Shown piece after piece: positions 8,984 to 18,170 of a DNA stretch of 64,000 nucleotides. Each line of letters starts with the position of its first letter. Position 1 is the stretch's first letter. Source of the stretch: JAIBDK01 sp965261915 (lineage in GTDB: Bacteria > Pseudomonadota > Gammaproteobacteria > Arenicellales > Poriferihabitantaceae); assembly GCA_965261915.1 (NCBI GenBank), contig CBDHDW010000011.1, forward strand, positions 14,440-78,439, read 5' to 3'. The position numbers and the translations under genes were made by a program. A model generated the notes under the pieces. That model was not told where the DNA came from. It worked only from the letters and a program-made list of their open reading frames with translations, and searched no databases.

Positions 8984-9721
8984 TCATTCGAGTTTCTGGA
9001 TGTCGAAATGCGCGACCATAATGCCGAGCGGATTGACGGTGATAATCTCGGGCGACAGCTTTGCCGCGCGTTTGAGCACGAAGGTGCCGTTGAAGCGGGC
9101 CACGGACAGAATGCGCCCGGTGCCGCGCGCGCGTCTGGTTTCGCGCCATTCCACCAGCCAGCTGTTGCCGCCGACGAAGTTTACGGCAACGATCTCCACG
9201 GCAATGGTCAGGGTTTTGGCCAGCACAAAAGGCGAAAGTGTCGGGCTGCGGCCTATTTCGCGCATGGCGGTATCGGCCGGATCGCCCTGGGTCATATAGT
9301 GCAGCATGCGCCGCAGGTTTGATCTCAGCACCGCCTCGTCGCCCGGGATGGCCCGGAAGTTCAGTACAAAATCCGCTATTTCGCGCTTGACCACCGGCAC
9401 CGGCCAGTCGCCCACGGTCACCGGTGCTTTTGCCGCCTCGGCCCGCCCGAGCGCGTCAACCGCGACGATATAGGGGACGTACTCGGTTTTGACGGCGGCC
9501 CAGACCGCAAAGCCAATGGCGCAGATCGCAATGGCAAGCGTCACTACGGCCATCATCCGCCAGCGCTCTGCCTGTCGGGCGTGAAACGCAAAGCGTTCAT
9601 CCCAGTCGCGGCGCGCCTGCGCGTATCGGTCGCCCCGCGCAGCCTGATTTTTCCCGGCGTTTTGGGGCCCGGCGTTTTCGGGCGCCGTTTGCGCCTGTAC
9701 AGCTTTACGCTTGTCACTCAT
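8984..9721 (-). CDS. trbF: VirB8/TrbF-family inner-membrane protein
   Basis: VirB8/TrbF nucleates assembly of the channel at the inner membrane. The protein has a charged cytoplasmic N-terminus, one transmembrane helix (about residues 55-77), then a periplasmic NTF2-like domain beginning KTEYVPYIVAVDALGRA and containing LSPFVLAKTLTIAVEI and GGNSWLVEWRE. The 245-residue length fits TrbF. Its ATG overlaps the trbL stop as ATGA, showing translational coupling. Confidence 0.93.
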   Translation of the reverse strand: MSDKRKAVQAQTAPENAGPQNAGKNQAARGDRYAQARRDWDERFAFHARQAERWRMMAVVTLAIAICAIGFAVWAAVKTEYVPYIVAVDALGRAEAAKAPVTVGDWPVPVVKREIADFVLNFRAIPGDEAVLRSNLRRMLHYMTQGDPADTAMREIGRSPTLSPFVLAKTLTIAVEIVAVNFVGGNSWLVEWRETRRARGTGRILSVARFNGTFVLKRAAKLSPEIITVNPLGIMVAHFDIQKLE

Positions 9722-11013
9722 GAGCCCCCACCTTTCAGAATATTCATCAGGGCGTTCCCTGCCGCCGCACTATCCTTGCCCAGCTCGCCGGCGATACTGC
9801 CGCCGCGCGTGGCGCCGGCCTTGGCGTAGCGCCCCCCGGTTCGGGCCGCACCCTGGGCCGCCCCTTTTGCGATCCCGCCCAGACCCCCGCCTTTGCCCAT
9901 GGCCGACAGCCCGCCTTTCAGCCCGCCGCCTGCGGCGCCGGCGGCCCCTGCGGCGGCACCCTTCATGGCGGCCAAAACTGGTGCTGCGGCCATGGCAATC
10001 GCGACGCCGGCAATGGCGGTTCCAACCATTCTGGCGGCCATGGAAGAGCCAATGCCGCCGGCCAGCCCTTCGACGCTGGCCGGAACACTCAGCATCAGCA
10101 GGATCGCGACAATTTGCAGGATCAGAACATTGATGACGTTTTCCGCGCCATAGGTCGAGCCCGGGCGGTCACTGATTTCCAGAACAACGGTGGTCACAAG
10201 GGTAAAGATGATCAGCAGGGTCATCAGGTTGAGGCCCTTGCCAATGATTGTCTTGACGTAGGTAATCGCAGAGTCTTTTGCGATCTCCAACCCGCCGAAG
10301 CCCAGAACAATCATGCCCGCCAGCGCCACGATATAAAGTTCGGCATAGATGGTCACAACCATGCCCACCTGCACCGCCGTAATCACCAGGGTCAGGACGG
10401 CGGCCAATACGTAGAAAATCGACAGCGGCTCCCAGATCGACAAGCGGCCAAGAAGTTCAAAGGCGCGCGTGGCCCCGTCGCCGATAATGCCGCTCACACT
10501 GGGATCAATCGCCTCGCCGCCCTCGGAGGCATCATTGGCCAGGGTGATCGCCGCATTGGTTACCATATCCACGATATCGCTGGCATAGCGGGTGATAAAC
10601 AGAACAAAGGCGACGAACAGCAGACGGTAGATAAAGCGGCTCAGAAGATCGGCAAAACTGCTGCCTGCCATCGTTGCCTTCCCAATGGTCAGAACAATAT
10701 CGACCGTAAACAGAAACAGCAGCAACTGGCGGGCGCGCAGGCCCACGGTGTCGGCCAGCCGTGTCAGCAGGTTTCTGAACTCGTCAATGATACCGTTCCC
10801 TGCCCCGCCTGGCACAGAGACAGGTGCAACCCACGTCACCGGCGGTGAAGGCCCGACGGGCGGGGTGGGTTGCGCGCCTGCGGCCTCAGGAAGAATGAGC
10901 GGCAGCAGAGACAGGATTGCCAGGAGAAAAAAGGGCTGGGCTTGGGGCGACAGCAGGGTTACGGCTTTCCCTACAAGGTTTTCTATGGCCTTTTCCTGAT
11001 GCGTTTTGCTCAT
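9718..11013 (-). CDS. trbL: VirB6/TrbL-family polytopic channel protein
   Basis: TrbL forms part of the inner-membrane channel. An N-terminal hydrophobic segment precedes a proline-rich stretch. The family core starts LLLFLFTVDIVLTIGKA, followed by five or six further helices, including AELYIVALAGMIVLGFGGLE. The last ~110 residues are Gly/Ala-rich low complexity, typical of TrbL tails. Both ends overlap neighbours as ATGA. It is paralogous to the C-terminal half of the 5.3-6.7 kb fusion, so the region encodes two TrbL-type domains. Confidence 0.93.
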   Translation of the reverse strand: MSKTHQEKAIENLVGKAVTLLSPQAQPFFLLAILSLLPLILPEAAGAQPTPPVGPSPPVTWVAPVSVPGGAGNGIIDEFRNLLTRLADTVGLRARQLLLFLFTVDIVLTIGKATMAGSSFADLLSRFIYRLLFVAFVLFITRYASDIVDMVTNAAITLANDASEGGEAIDPSVSGIIGDGATRAFELLGRLSIWEPLSIFYVLAAVLTLVITAVQVGMVVTIYAELYIVALAGMIVLGFGGLEIAKDSAITYVKTIIGKGLNLMTLLIIFTLVTTVVLEISDRPGSTYGAENVINVLILQIVAILLMLSVPASVEGLAGGIGSSMAARMVGTAIAGVAIAMAAAPVLAAMKGAAAGAAGAAGGGLKGGLSAMGKGGGLGGIAKGAAQGAARTGGRYAKAGATRGGSIAGELGKDSAAAGNALMNILKGGGS

Positions 11014-11930
11014 TGACCAATGCCCAGAATGTCATGGATGGTGCGCCGGTCGCTCTCGCCCTCGTAGGATTCAATGGTTTCCCGGATCAGCACATCGGTC
11101 TTGCGTTGTGCGGCTTCCTTGCGGTCGAGATCGGCCAGCACCCGGCTCCAGGCGGCGGTGTTCTGTTGCGCCTGTGTGGCATTGAGCGCACGCAGATCGA
11201 CAAGTTGGCGCGCCACCGAGCCGGTGAGTTCGTTGGAGATTTGCAAGGCTTTCAGATGCCCGTCCACGCCGCCAAACTGGCCGTTGATCCGGTCCAGCAG
11301 CTGCGCTTCGCTTGTCACATCGTCAAGCGTCAGGCCGACCTGGCGCAGCCCGACCTCAAGTGCGCCGTCCCAGACACCGAGCCACGCGTCATAGCGTTCA
11401 GATATCTGCGCATCCTCCAGCCCCTCGCCTTCAAACAGCGGGTTGGTGATCAGATCAGAGCGCAGAAATTGATCCAGCGTTTCCCCGCTCGCCGCTATAG
11501 CGCGGGCCTGGCCCATGATCCGGTGCAATTCGCGCACCGGCCCAAGGGCTTCTTGCAGATAATTTTCGGGCAGACGTTCGAGATTTTGCAGGATCGCCTG
11601 ATAGGTCTGGATCTGGGTGGCCAGCTGGCGCACCTCGTTTAGCAAAGACTGGGTGTTAATGCCGAGGTTGCGGCCCTCGACGCCCACAAGGCTGGCCAGC
11701 TCGAAGTTATTGGCCAGCTGGGTCCATTCGGTGGCACCACCGGTCGCGGCCCCGCCGGCTGCGGCTGGCAGGGGTGCGCTGGTGGCACTGCCCAGAAGAA
11801 GAGCGGTGAACGCGGCCAAGGTGGTGCGCCGCAAGCAGACGCAGCACCGGCGTGGCGCCGCGCGCTTTGCTTTAATATTCAGGAGATCACCAAAAAGGCA
11901 AAACGCTGTAAATGCTGGAAGCTGTATCAT
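11010..11930 (-). CDS. trbJ: VirB5/TrbJ-family pilus-associated protein
   Basis: TrbJ/VirB5 is a periplasmic minor pilus component. The protein has an export signal (about residues 35-58), then a mostly helical chain with the TrbJ pattern: TEWTQLANNFELASLVG, LATQIQTYQAILQNLERLP, and a C-terminal QALQISNE-like region ending near DIRRTIHDILGIGQ-type residues. At 306 residues it is slightly long because of the N-terminal extension. The start overlaps the trbE stop as ATGA. Its place between trbE and trbL is the standard P-type order. Confidence 0.88.
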   Translation of the reverse strand: MIQLPAFTAFCLFGDLLNIKAKRAAPRRCCVCLRRTTLAAFTALLLGSATSAPLPAAAGGAATGGATEWTQLANNFELASLVGVEGRNLGINTQSLLNEVRQLATQIQTYQAILQNLERLPENYLQEALGPVRELHRIMGQARAIAASGETLDQFLRSDLITNPLFEGEGLEDAQISERYDAWLGVWDGALEVGLRQVGLTLDDVTSEAQLLDRINGQFGGVDGHLKALQISNELTGSVARQLVDLRALNATQAQQNTAAWSRVLADLDRKEAAQRKTDVLIRETIESYEGESDRRTIHDILGIGQ

Positions 11931-14512
11931 GGGGTGGTTTCCTCTTGCGTGTTGGGCGTCAGGTAGGTCCGGGCGATGATCCGGGCGACATCGTCTTTCC
12001 AGAAGTCCGGATTTTTGGCGTAAAGTTCGCCGGCGCGTTTGCTGTCGGGGGCGTCTGTGTTGCCCAGGATGGACAGCGCCACCGGGCCGAGCAGAAAATC
12101 CACCACCCTTTGCCCGTCGGGTTTGACCAGGTAATAATCCTGTTTCGGCGTGATGGATGAAATCAGATCAATCTGGGTGTCATTCACCCCAAGGGCGCGG
12201 TATTGGTTGCGGGCCTCATCGGTTTTGGCAGCCGGGTTGGGCAGGAATATCTTTGTCTTGCAGCTTTCCAACAGTACCGGGGTGATGTCCGAGCCGGTCA
12301 GGTCGGAAATACTCTGGGTGGCCAAAACCACCGCCACGTTGGACTTACGGGCTTCCTTGAGCCAACCGCGAATGCGTTCGACAAAGATCGGATGCCGCAG
12401 GAAGGACCAGGCCTCGTCAAGAATGAGCAAGGTGGGTCTGCCATCAAAACGTTGCTCCAACTCGGCAAAGATGTAATCCAGCGCCAGTACGGCCACAGAT
12501 TTGCTTTGTTCAAACAAATCATGGGTTTCAAAGACGGTCAGATCCGACCAGGACAGATCGCCATGATCCTGATTGAGAATGCCGCTCCCGTCATCGCCCT
12601 CAATGGCCCGAATTGCGTCGCGCAGCTCCGGGTCCTGCACATAGCCGCGTAAATCCGCCAGCGACATACGATTGGCGGGTTCATCCGCCTTGGCGCCGCC
12701 AGTCGTGGCGGATGAACCTGTCGTGGCAGATGAACCTGTCGTGGCGGATGACCCCGCCTTGGCGGATGAACCTGTCTTGGCGGATGAACCTGTCTTGAGA
12801 GCGTTCTCGATTGCCTCACGGATGTCGGTGCGCCGCGCGGGGGTGAGTTCCACATCCGCCTGGCGCACCAGTTCATGGACCCAGTTAATGCCCCAGTCGC
12901 GGCCGAGCGTGGACAGATGTGCCATCGGCGCAATGCCGGTGTTAAAACCGTCCGCAGTTTCCGCTGCCGCGCCAAAGGTGGTGAAGCGGCCGCCAAGGGC
13001 GTAAGTGGCATGCTGTGAGGAGCGGCGCTTGTCAAAGAACACAACCTGTGCGCCGTTGTATTTGAGGAATTGCGCCGCCATCAATCCCAAGAGGACCGAT
13101 TTCCCCGCCCCGGTCGGGCCGAATATCAATGTATGGCCCACATCGTCGTGGTGCAGGTTAAAGTGAAACAATTCGCCGGTCTGTCCGCGGGCTGGCAGCA
13201 GTGCCGGTGAATTGGCGGGAAACAGCGGCGAGGGGTTGACCTCTTCGCCTTTCCAGACGGTGCGCAGTGGTATGAGTTCGACAAGGTTCGCGCTGGACAT
13301 CAGCACCTCGCGCGGATTGCGGTGCGCATGTCCGGGCAGGCTGCCAAGATAGGTTTCCAGCGCGCCCTGTCGTTCCAGGCGGGCTTCAAAGCCTGCATCG
13401 AGAAAACATGTGGTGACGGTTTCCACCTGTTCTGCTAGTGCCTCAAACCCTGTGGTGTCAAAGCCCGTAGTATCTGTGGCAGATTGTCTGTCCTGCGGCG
13501 GATGCGCGGCACCAGGGGCTGCGAACAGGATCAGGACGCTGGCGAAATGCCCGTATCCGGTATCGCCGCGTCCGAGGTCAATGATCACCTCGTCGGCTTC
13601 CTGCGCCATCAGATCGGCATGGGCATCACGCTCGCCGCCGCCGCCCTCTGCGAGTTGCGCGGTGATGTCGGTGCCGCGCTGCCGCCAGAACCGGCGCAGC
13701 CGGTGCACCTCGCTGCGGGCCTGGTGCGGGGCCAGCGGTGCGTAGCGGGTCACCCACTGGTATTCGAAATCCAGGGTTTCCAGAGTTTGCAGTGTGCCGC
13801 GTCCAAATTCGACCGGAAAGCCGTCCAGGCTGATGATGGCGGCGGCACGACCGTCAATGTGGCAGAGGGTGTTCAGGCTGGATTGCGCAAAATCGACCCC
13901 CAGTACCCGGTCCAGATAAACCCCTTGCGTGTGTTCGGGCACCCGCAAGCGGCGTTGCCGTCCGCTCAGGAGACCCGCCAGAAATCCGGCCAGCGCATCA
14001 AAGTGTTGCTGGCTGTTGTCCGGATCGCTTGACGATGTTCCGCCCAGACGGGCGAGGTCCAGAACGCTGCCAAGCCGGGTTTCGACGAGGCGGCATTGTT
14101 TGGCAAACATCGCCAGGCTTTCCTCTGCCGCCAGGAACGGATCGGCGGGTTTGAATTGATAGACAATATGGATGTCGTTTCGAAACAGCGCCGCATCGGA
14201 TGAGAGAATAAGCCGGGTTTCTTCTTCCAGCAGTTCCAGGGCGGGCGGTTTTGCCCGGGTTGTGTCGGGCGTAAGTTCGCCCAAAGCCCGGCGGTTGAAA
14301 ACCACCCAGAAGGCGCTGTCCTCGCGAAACCCGCCAAACCCGCGCCCGAGCCGGGCCATGGCGGCATCGAGCACTTCGGGCTCCAGACTTTCGGTGTCCA
14401 GCCCGTTCAGATGCCAGCCGGCGAGAAACGCCCCGTCCTTGCAGCCGATAACACCGGGGGCCAGTATCTGCTCCCAGTTCAGAACGTCGGAAAATTCCGA
14501 GGGTTTGTTCAC
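11927..14512 (-). CDS. trbE: VirB4/TrbE-family secretion ATPase
   Basis: VirB4/TrbE is the largest conserved ATPase of the channel. Walker A GPTGAGKS lies near residue 465 and Walker B LLILDEAWSF near 694; VVLATQSISDLTGSDI is the usual motif after Walker B. The start is a GTG at 14512: GGAGGGG lies upstream and it overlaps the trbH stop as GTGA. Residues about 573-603 contain tandem Ser/Thr/Gly-rich hexapeptides (SSAKTG/SSATTG) encoded by an 18-bp repeat. This is an in-frame insertion inside the ATPase domain and not a family feature. Confidence 0.95.
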   Translation of the reverse strand: MNKPSEFSDVLNWEQILAPGVIGCKDGAFLAGWHLNGLDTESLEPEVLDAAMARLGRGFGGFREDSAFWVVFNRRALGELTPDTTRAKPPALELLEEETRLILSSDAALFRNDIHIVYQFKPADPFLAAEESLAMFAKQCRLVETRLGSVLDLARLGGTSSSDPDNSQQHFDALAGFLAGLLSGRQRRLRVPEHTQGVYLDRVLGVDFAQSSLNTLCHIDGRAAAIISLDGFPVEFGRGTLQTLETLDFEYQWVTRYAPLAPHQARSEVHRLRRFWRQRGTDITAQLAEGGGGERDAHADLMAQEADEVIIDLGRGDTGYGHFASVLILFAAPGAAHPPQDRQSATDTTGFDTTGFEALAEQVETVTTCFLDAGFEARLERQGALETYLGSLPGHAHRNPREVLMSSANLVELIPLRTVWKGEEVNPSPLFPANSPALLPARGQTGELFHFNLHHDDVGHTLIFGPTGAGKSVLLGLMAAQFLKYNGAQVVFFDKRRSSQHATYALGGRFTTFGAAAETADGFNTGIAPMAHLSTLGRDWGINWVHELVRQADVELTPARRTDIREAIENALKTGSSAKTGSSAKAGSSATTGSSATTGSSATTGGAKADEPANRMSLADLRGYVQDPELRDAIRAIEGDDGSGILNQDHGDLSWSDLTVFETHDLFEQSKSVAVLALDYIFAELEQRFDGRPTLLILDEAWSFLRHPIFVERIRGWLKEARKSNVAVVLATQSISDLTGSDITPVLLESCKTKIFLPNPAAKTDEARNQYRALGVNDTQIDLISSITPKQDYYLVKPDGQRVVDFLLGPVALSILGNTDAPDSKRAGELYAKNPDFWKDDVARIIARTYLTPNTQEETTP
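12705..12794. repeat. Five tandem 18-bp repeats inside trbE
   Basis: Five units of the type GTGGCGGATGAACCTGTC lie head to tail (12705, 12723, 12741, 12759, 12777) with few substitutions. Being a multiple of three they keep the trbE frame and encode SSAKTG-like hexapeptides between Walker A and Walker B. Copy number could change by slippage without a frameshift. Confidence 0.9.
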
Positions 14513-15180
14513 CGGACATCCCCTCCGGACCACGGGACCGCATAGGGATCCGGGTGCCGTCGGCCAGATATTGCCCGGCGCTGATACGGGGCGCTGAGGG
14601 CCCCGATGGAGGGTGCCGAGACCGGATAGACGCCGGTTTCGGCCAGGCGGTAGCGCCGCGCGATATGCAGCGTGCCGGCCACGGTTGCTACCGCCTCTAT
14701 GATGCCGTCCCCGGTCGGGGTGAGGGCGACATCGAAGCCGGGTTGGTTGCGCCTGCCGCGTGTTGCACGGGCGGCCTCGTCGACGGCAAAGCCGCTCAGA
14801 CGCAGGTAATGCAGGGCGCGGGTTTCGCAGGGATTGCCGCGCCGCGGTGCGATGATCACGGTTTCGCGCAAGGAGATGTTCCGGTGGATCAGCCGCGCAA
14901 GATCATAGGCAATCGCACAGTTTTGCGCCGGGGTGATCTGCGCACGGCTTGCCGGATCGCCCGGCGGGATGGGCAGGCTACAGCCAGCAAGAGCGACGGT
15001 TATGAGGACGGGCAGACAGTGGGCAAAGCGCAGACGGGCGGCCGGATGGGCGCAAGCCGCGCGCATCAATGACATCAAGCGTGCGGTCATCAGGGCGGAG
15101 GCCAGACGGGTGATTGCCAGACGGGGCGTCCGCGATACAGCTGAACGCAGGATTGCTGAACGAAAAACCGGCACAGGCAT
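14509..15180 (-). CDS. trbH: TrbH-like lipoprotein
   Basis: The protein has a lipobox LAGC with Cys near residue 67, preceded by a hydrophobic stretch, so it should be outer-membrane anchored. The mature part contains blocks compatible with TrbH: an early ARLIHRNISLRETVIIAP, then ALHYLRLSGFAVDEA and FDVALTPTGDGIIEAVATVA. TrbH sits between trbG and later trb genes in RP4 and Ti systems, as here. The ATG at 15180 follows GGAGGGG and overlaps the trbG stop as TAATG, but gives an unusually long pre-lipobox leader; internal ATGs (codons 31, 36, 39) are alternatives. Confidence 0.68.
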   Translation of the reverse strand: MPVPVFRSAILRSAVSRTPRLAITRLASALMTARLMSLMRAACAHPAARLRFAHCLPVLITVALAGCSLPIPPGDPASRAQITPAQNCAIAYDLARLIHRNISLRETVIIAPRRGNPCETRALHYLRLSGFAVDEAARATRGRRNQPGFDVALTPTGDGIIEAVATVAGTLHIARRYRLAETGVYPVSAPSIGALSAPYQRRAISGRRHPDPYAVPWSGGDVR

Positions 15181-16595
15181 TACGATCCCCTCCTGATCCG
15201 GATGCGCTTGCGACCGTCTTGCAGCACAAAATCGCGCAACACCCGGTCAATGATGAACCGGGTGCCGTTCTGGCCCACGCGGTAGTTGAATGCCTTGTTG
15301 TCCGCGCCCGCCCCGCCAATAACCACCGGCAGGTCGCCCCGGTAGCGGCCGGGCAGATCAACATAGGTTTTGCGCCCGTCATTGTAGACCCGCAGCGGCT
15401 TGAACGCTGCTGTCCCCCGGATGCTGTAGTTGAAATCCAGCTCGCGGGCCGGCACCTTGCCGCGCGTTGTGCTGACCCCGCTGCGGGCAATGGCGGATGT
15501 GCGGCGGGTGTGGGCGGCGGCACGGGCCGCACGTTTGGCCGCACTGCGCGCTGCGATCTCTGCGGTCATGGTGCGGGCGCGGGTATCGGGATAGTCAAAC
15601 GACAGAATATAGGTGCTGCGCAGCAGATCCTTCACCAGATTAACCACATAGACCCGCCGATCGGTCAGAACGACGAAATTGCTGCGCGCGGCGGCATCCT
15701 CGCTGGGCTTGAAGGCAAAATAGGTTTGCGAGACCGGCGCGTCGCGATGGCGCAGTTCAACCCGCCAGCGGGCCGGATCGGCCTGCACCGGCGTATCGAG
15801 CACCTCCTCGCCGGCTTCCAGCTCCATCAGACACACCATGCCGGGCTGGCAAACCAGGGTCGGGATGGATGCGCCAAACACATGCACCACCCGACCGGCC
15901 CTGCCGGGCGTGACAATTCCGGTGCGCGCGTCCCAAACCTCTGCGGCGGCCCGGGTGTTATCGGCCTGGCCGCTATTGCCAGTTTGGGCGGGGGCTGTTA
16001 TTCGGGCTGCGGCAGCGCCGTTCATACGGCTCTGTCCGGCGGGGGAGGACGCTTGGGGAATCGCCATGGTTCCGCCTGTTGTCCCCTCCCCTTCCACATC
16101 TTGTCCGTTGACGCCTGCGGCTGTGGAAAGGACAGTGCTTTGGGAGAAAGCACTGTCCGAAGGGGTGTTCGGGGCATCCGGTTGTTCAGCGCCAGGCGTT
16201 TCACCATCCGGTGTGTTTTTGGAGCCTGTTACGGGTTTGGAGGTCTGCGCGGATGTGTCCGTTGCGACACTGGTGGATCCAGTCTTTGCGCCGGTCTTTG
16301 CGCCTGTATCTGTCGCTGTGGCGGCGGTGTCAGCCGCGCCCTGATCCGCTTGTGCGTCCCTGTTTTTGGTGGCCGTCTGAACGGCAGTCTGATCCGGGGA
16401 GTTGTCTGTTGTCCCTGCCTGTGCTGTTTCTTCAAGCCCGAATACCTCGGAGAGCATATCGGTGCCTTCTTCGGCCAGCGCACTCCGGGGCGCAAGCAGG
16501 AGTGCAAGGATGACGGTTGCGGCCGATATGCGCATCACCGGGAAGCTGTCAACCCGACAAGGCGTGGCACGACCCGGGGTTTTACCGCTCCACAT
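15180..16595 (-). CDS. trbG: VirB9/TrbG-family outer-membrane complex protein
   Basis: TrbG/VirB9 forms the outer-membrane ring with VirB10 and the lipoprotein. A signal peptide (from Met21, MRISAATVILALLLAP) leads into about 170 residues of Thr/Ala/Asp-rich low complexity, far longer than usual. The conserved domain then starts (VVHVFGASIPTLVCQPG) and ends with FKPLRVYNDGRKTYVDLP and NYRVGQNGTRFIIDRV, the classic VirB9 C-terminal block. The ATG at 16595 has AGGTG upstream and overlaps trbC; the ATG at 16535 would give a cleaner signal peptide. Confidence 0.92.
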   Translation of the reverse strand: MWSGKTPGRATPCRVDSFPVMRISAATVILALLLAPRSALAEEGTDMLSEVFGLEETAQAGTTDNSPDQTAVQTATKNRDAQADQGAADTAATATDTGAKTGAKTGSTSVATDTSAQTSKPVTGSKNTPDGETPGAEQPDAPNTPSDSAFSQSTVLSTAAGVNGQDVEGEGTTGGTMAIPQASSPAGQSRMNGAAAARITAPAQTGNSGQADNTRAAAEVWDARTGIVTPGRAGRVVHVFGASIPTLVCQPGMVCLMELEAGEEVLDTPVQADPARWRVELRHRDAPVSQTYFAFKPSEDAAARSNFVVLTDRRVYVVNLVKDLLRSTYILSFDYPDTRARTMTAEIAARSAAKRAARAAAHTRRTSAIARSGVSTTRGKVPARELDFNYSIRGTAAFKPLRVYNDGRKTYVDLPGRYRGDLPVVIGGAGADNKAFNYRVGQNGTRFIIDRVLRDFVLQDGRKRIRIRRGS

Positions 16596-16944
16596 GCTGC
16601 ACCTGTTCTGATGGCGTGATCATTGCACCCTCGGTTCCGCCAAACAGGCTGGTCACAACGGCTGTGGCACCGATGACGAGGCCAACGCCAAGAAGCATCA
16701 TCGGAATACGCCGGGCAAAGCCGCCAAAATCATTGCCGGCTGCCAGCATGAACCCGGCCACAACGATCAGAATAATGGCGATGAAATAGCTGAACGGCCC
16801 GGTGATGAAACCAGTGAATTTCTCGAACGGTGAGTTGCCGCCAAAGATGTCGGTCGAGGCGGCGAGAACCGGATCGCTGAAGAAAACTACAGCAACGCCG
16901 CTCAGGGCGATGAAGCTGGCAAAACGGGGTAAGGTCTTAAACAT
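16582..16944 (-). CDS. trbC: VirB2/TrbC-family conjugative pilin
   Basis: A 120-residue pilin precursor. The signal peptide ends near DPVLAAS (about residue 29). Two hydrophobic helices follow (GPFSYFIAIILIVVAGFML and IPMMLLGVGLVIGATAVV), joined by a short basic loop GNDFGGFARR, as in VirB2/TrbC. The start overlaps the trbB stop by 8 bp. Whether it is cyclised like TrbC cannot be told. Confidence 0.92.
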   Translation of the reverse strand: MFKTLPRFASFIALSGVAVVFFSDPVLAASTDIFGGNSPFEKFTGFITGPFSYFIAIILIVVAGFMLAAGNDFGGFARRIPMMLLGVGLVIGATAVVTSLFGGTEGAMITPSEQVQHVER

Positions 16945-17842
16945 GGGTGGTCTCCAATGATGGGGGTTGGCCGGGGGTTTCTGTGCGCCGGGCTATTTGG
17001 GTGATACGTGGGCACTCTGTGCCGCGCGCGACAAAGAGCACCATATCGAGTGCCGACAGGATGAAATCGCTCTGGTCTGTCGGGCTGACTTCACCGCATA
17101 AAATCCGCATGCGGTTCAGAACATCCCCTGCGGAATTGGCGTGGATCGTGGTGATCCCGCCCGGATGGCCGGTGTTCCAGGCTTTCAGCAGGGTCATCAG
17201 CACCGGGCCGGTGCGCACCTCGCCCAGCACAATCCGGGTGGGGGCAAAGCGCAGTGACGAGGCCAAAAGCCGATCGAGGCTCACATCTTCTGCGGTGCGA
17301 AACTGGGCGCAATTGGCCAGACCGGTCTGGATTTCCGGTGTATCTTCGAGGATCAACACGCGTGTATCCGGCGCGCAGTCGCAGAGATAAGCCAGGCAGC
17401 TGTTGGCCAGTGTGGTTTTGCCCGATCCGGTGGATCCGGCCAGAACGATGTTTTTGCGCGCCGCAATGGCCGCTTCAATCTCGTCTTTCAACGCCGTATC
17501 CGGTGCGAACTCTGCCAATGGCACGATCTGTTCCCGATGCCGCCGGATTGAAAATGCCGGACCGTCCGCAAGCGGTGGTAGCAAGGCCTCGATCCGGTGC
17601 GCCGTGCCGGGGATCCGGCCAGACCAGATCGGGCTGCTGCGCGCGATCACCGCGTTCGACGCCGAGGCACAGTTGCGGATGAAGCGTTCGGCAAAGGCCG
17701 GCGGCATCGTGCCGCAAGCTTTTGGCGGTTGCCCGAAATACTCCACGAATACCGCGCCATCGGGGTTCAGGGAAATCTCCACAACCCGGTTGTCCGCGAG
17801 ATAGGGATAATGCCAACCAAGCAGGCGCGGCAAATCAATCAT
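16937..17842 (-). CDS. trbB: VirB11/TrbB-family hexameric secretion ATPase
   Basis: A cytoplasmic traffic ATPase of 301 residues. Walker A is AGSTGSGKTT (about 133-142). The Asp box LILEDTPEIQ, Walker B region APTRIVLGEVRTG and His box HPGGITTIHANS are all present. The start at 17842 is fixed by GAGGAGA about 9 bases upstream; the frame stays open upstream but without family similarity. It overlaps the small upstream gene by 8 bp. Confidence 0.95.
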   Translation of the reverse strand: MIDLPRLLGWHYPYLADNRVVEISLNPDGAVFVEYFGQPPKACGTMPPAFAERFIRNCASASNAVIARSSPIWSGRIPGTAHRIEALLPPLADGPAFSIRRHREQIVPLAEFAPDTALKDEIEAAIAARKNIVLAGSTGSGKTTLANSCLAYLCDCAPDTRVLILEDTPEIQTGLANCAQFRTAEDVSLDRLLASSLRFAPTRIVLGEVRTGPVLMTLLKAWNTGHPGGITTIHANSAGDVLNRMRILCGEVSPTDQSDFILSALDMVLFVARGTECPRITQIARRTETPGQPPSLETTHV

Positions 17843-18170
17843 GGCTGGTCTCCTCGGCGTTATTGTCTGTGGTGCTGGGCACAGTTTTTTCTGCGGATGG
17901 GCGTTGACGCAACGGGAATACGGTGTGCCGCATCTGTGGACCCGTATTGGCAGGGTCATTTGCCCTGGCGCGCTCATCAGCCTCTGTCGCGCCGGAGCCT
18001 TGGGCGAAAGCCAGGAACTCTGTTGCATCCACTGGAAAATCAAGTGCGATGTCATAAATCACCTCGCCGGTTTTCATTTGGCGGATGGCAGACATCTGGC
18101 CCACCCGTGGGTAGGTCCACACTCCATCAGCGATGCGGATGGGAACGGTGATAGTGTATTGCTCAGGCAT
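17835..18170 (-). CDS. Small conserved protein, member of a three-copy plasmid family
   Basis: A 111-residue protein whose first ~55 residues (YTITVPI...TYPRVGQMSA...DIALDFP) are nearly repeated by the 90-residue protein at 19235-19507 and more distantly by the one at 58902-59126. I do not recognise a named family. The pattern is a short beta-rich domain with a conserved T-Y-x-x-V-G. The C-terminal half is charged and low in complexity. It opens the trb operon and overlaps trbB and the DUF2726 gene by 8 bp each. Its leader, AAAGGATACCACC before ATG, matches that of the 19.5-kb paralogue. Confidence 0.7.
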   Translation of the reverse strand: MPEQYTITVPIRIADGVWTYPRVGQMSAIRQMKTGEVIYDIALDFPVDATEFLAFAQGSGATEADERARANDPANTGPQMRHTVFPLRQRPSAEKTVPSTTDNNAEETSHD

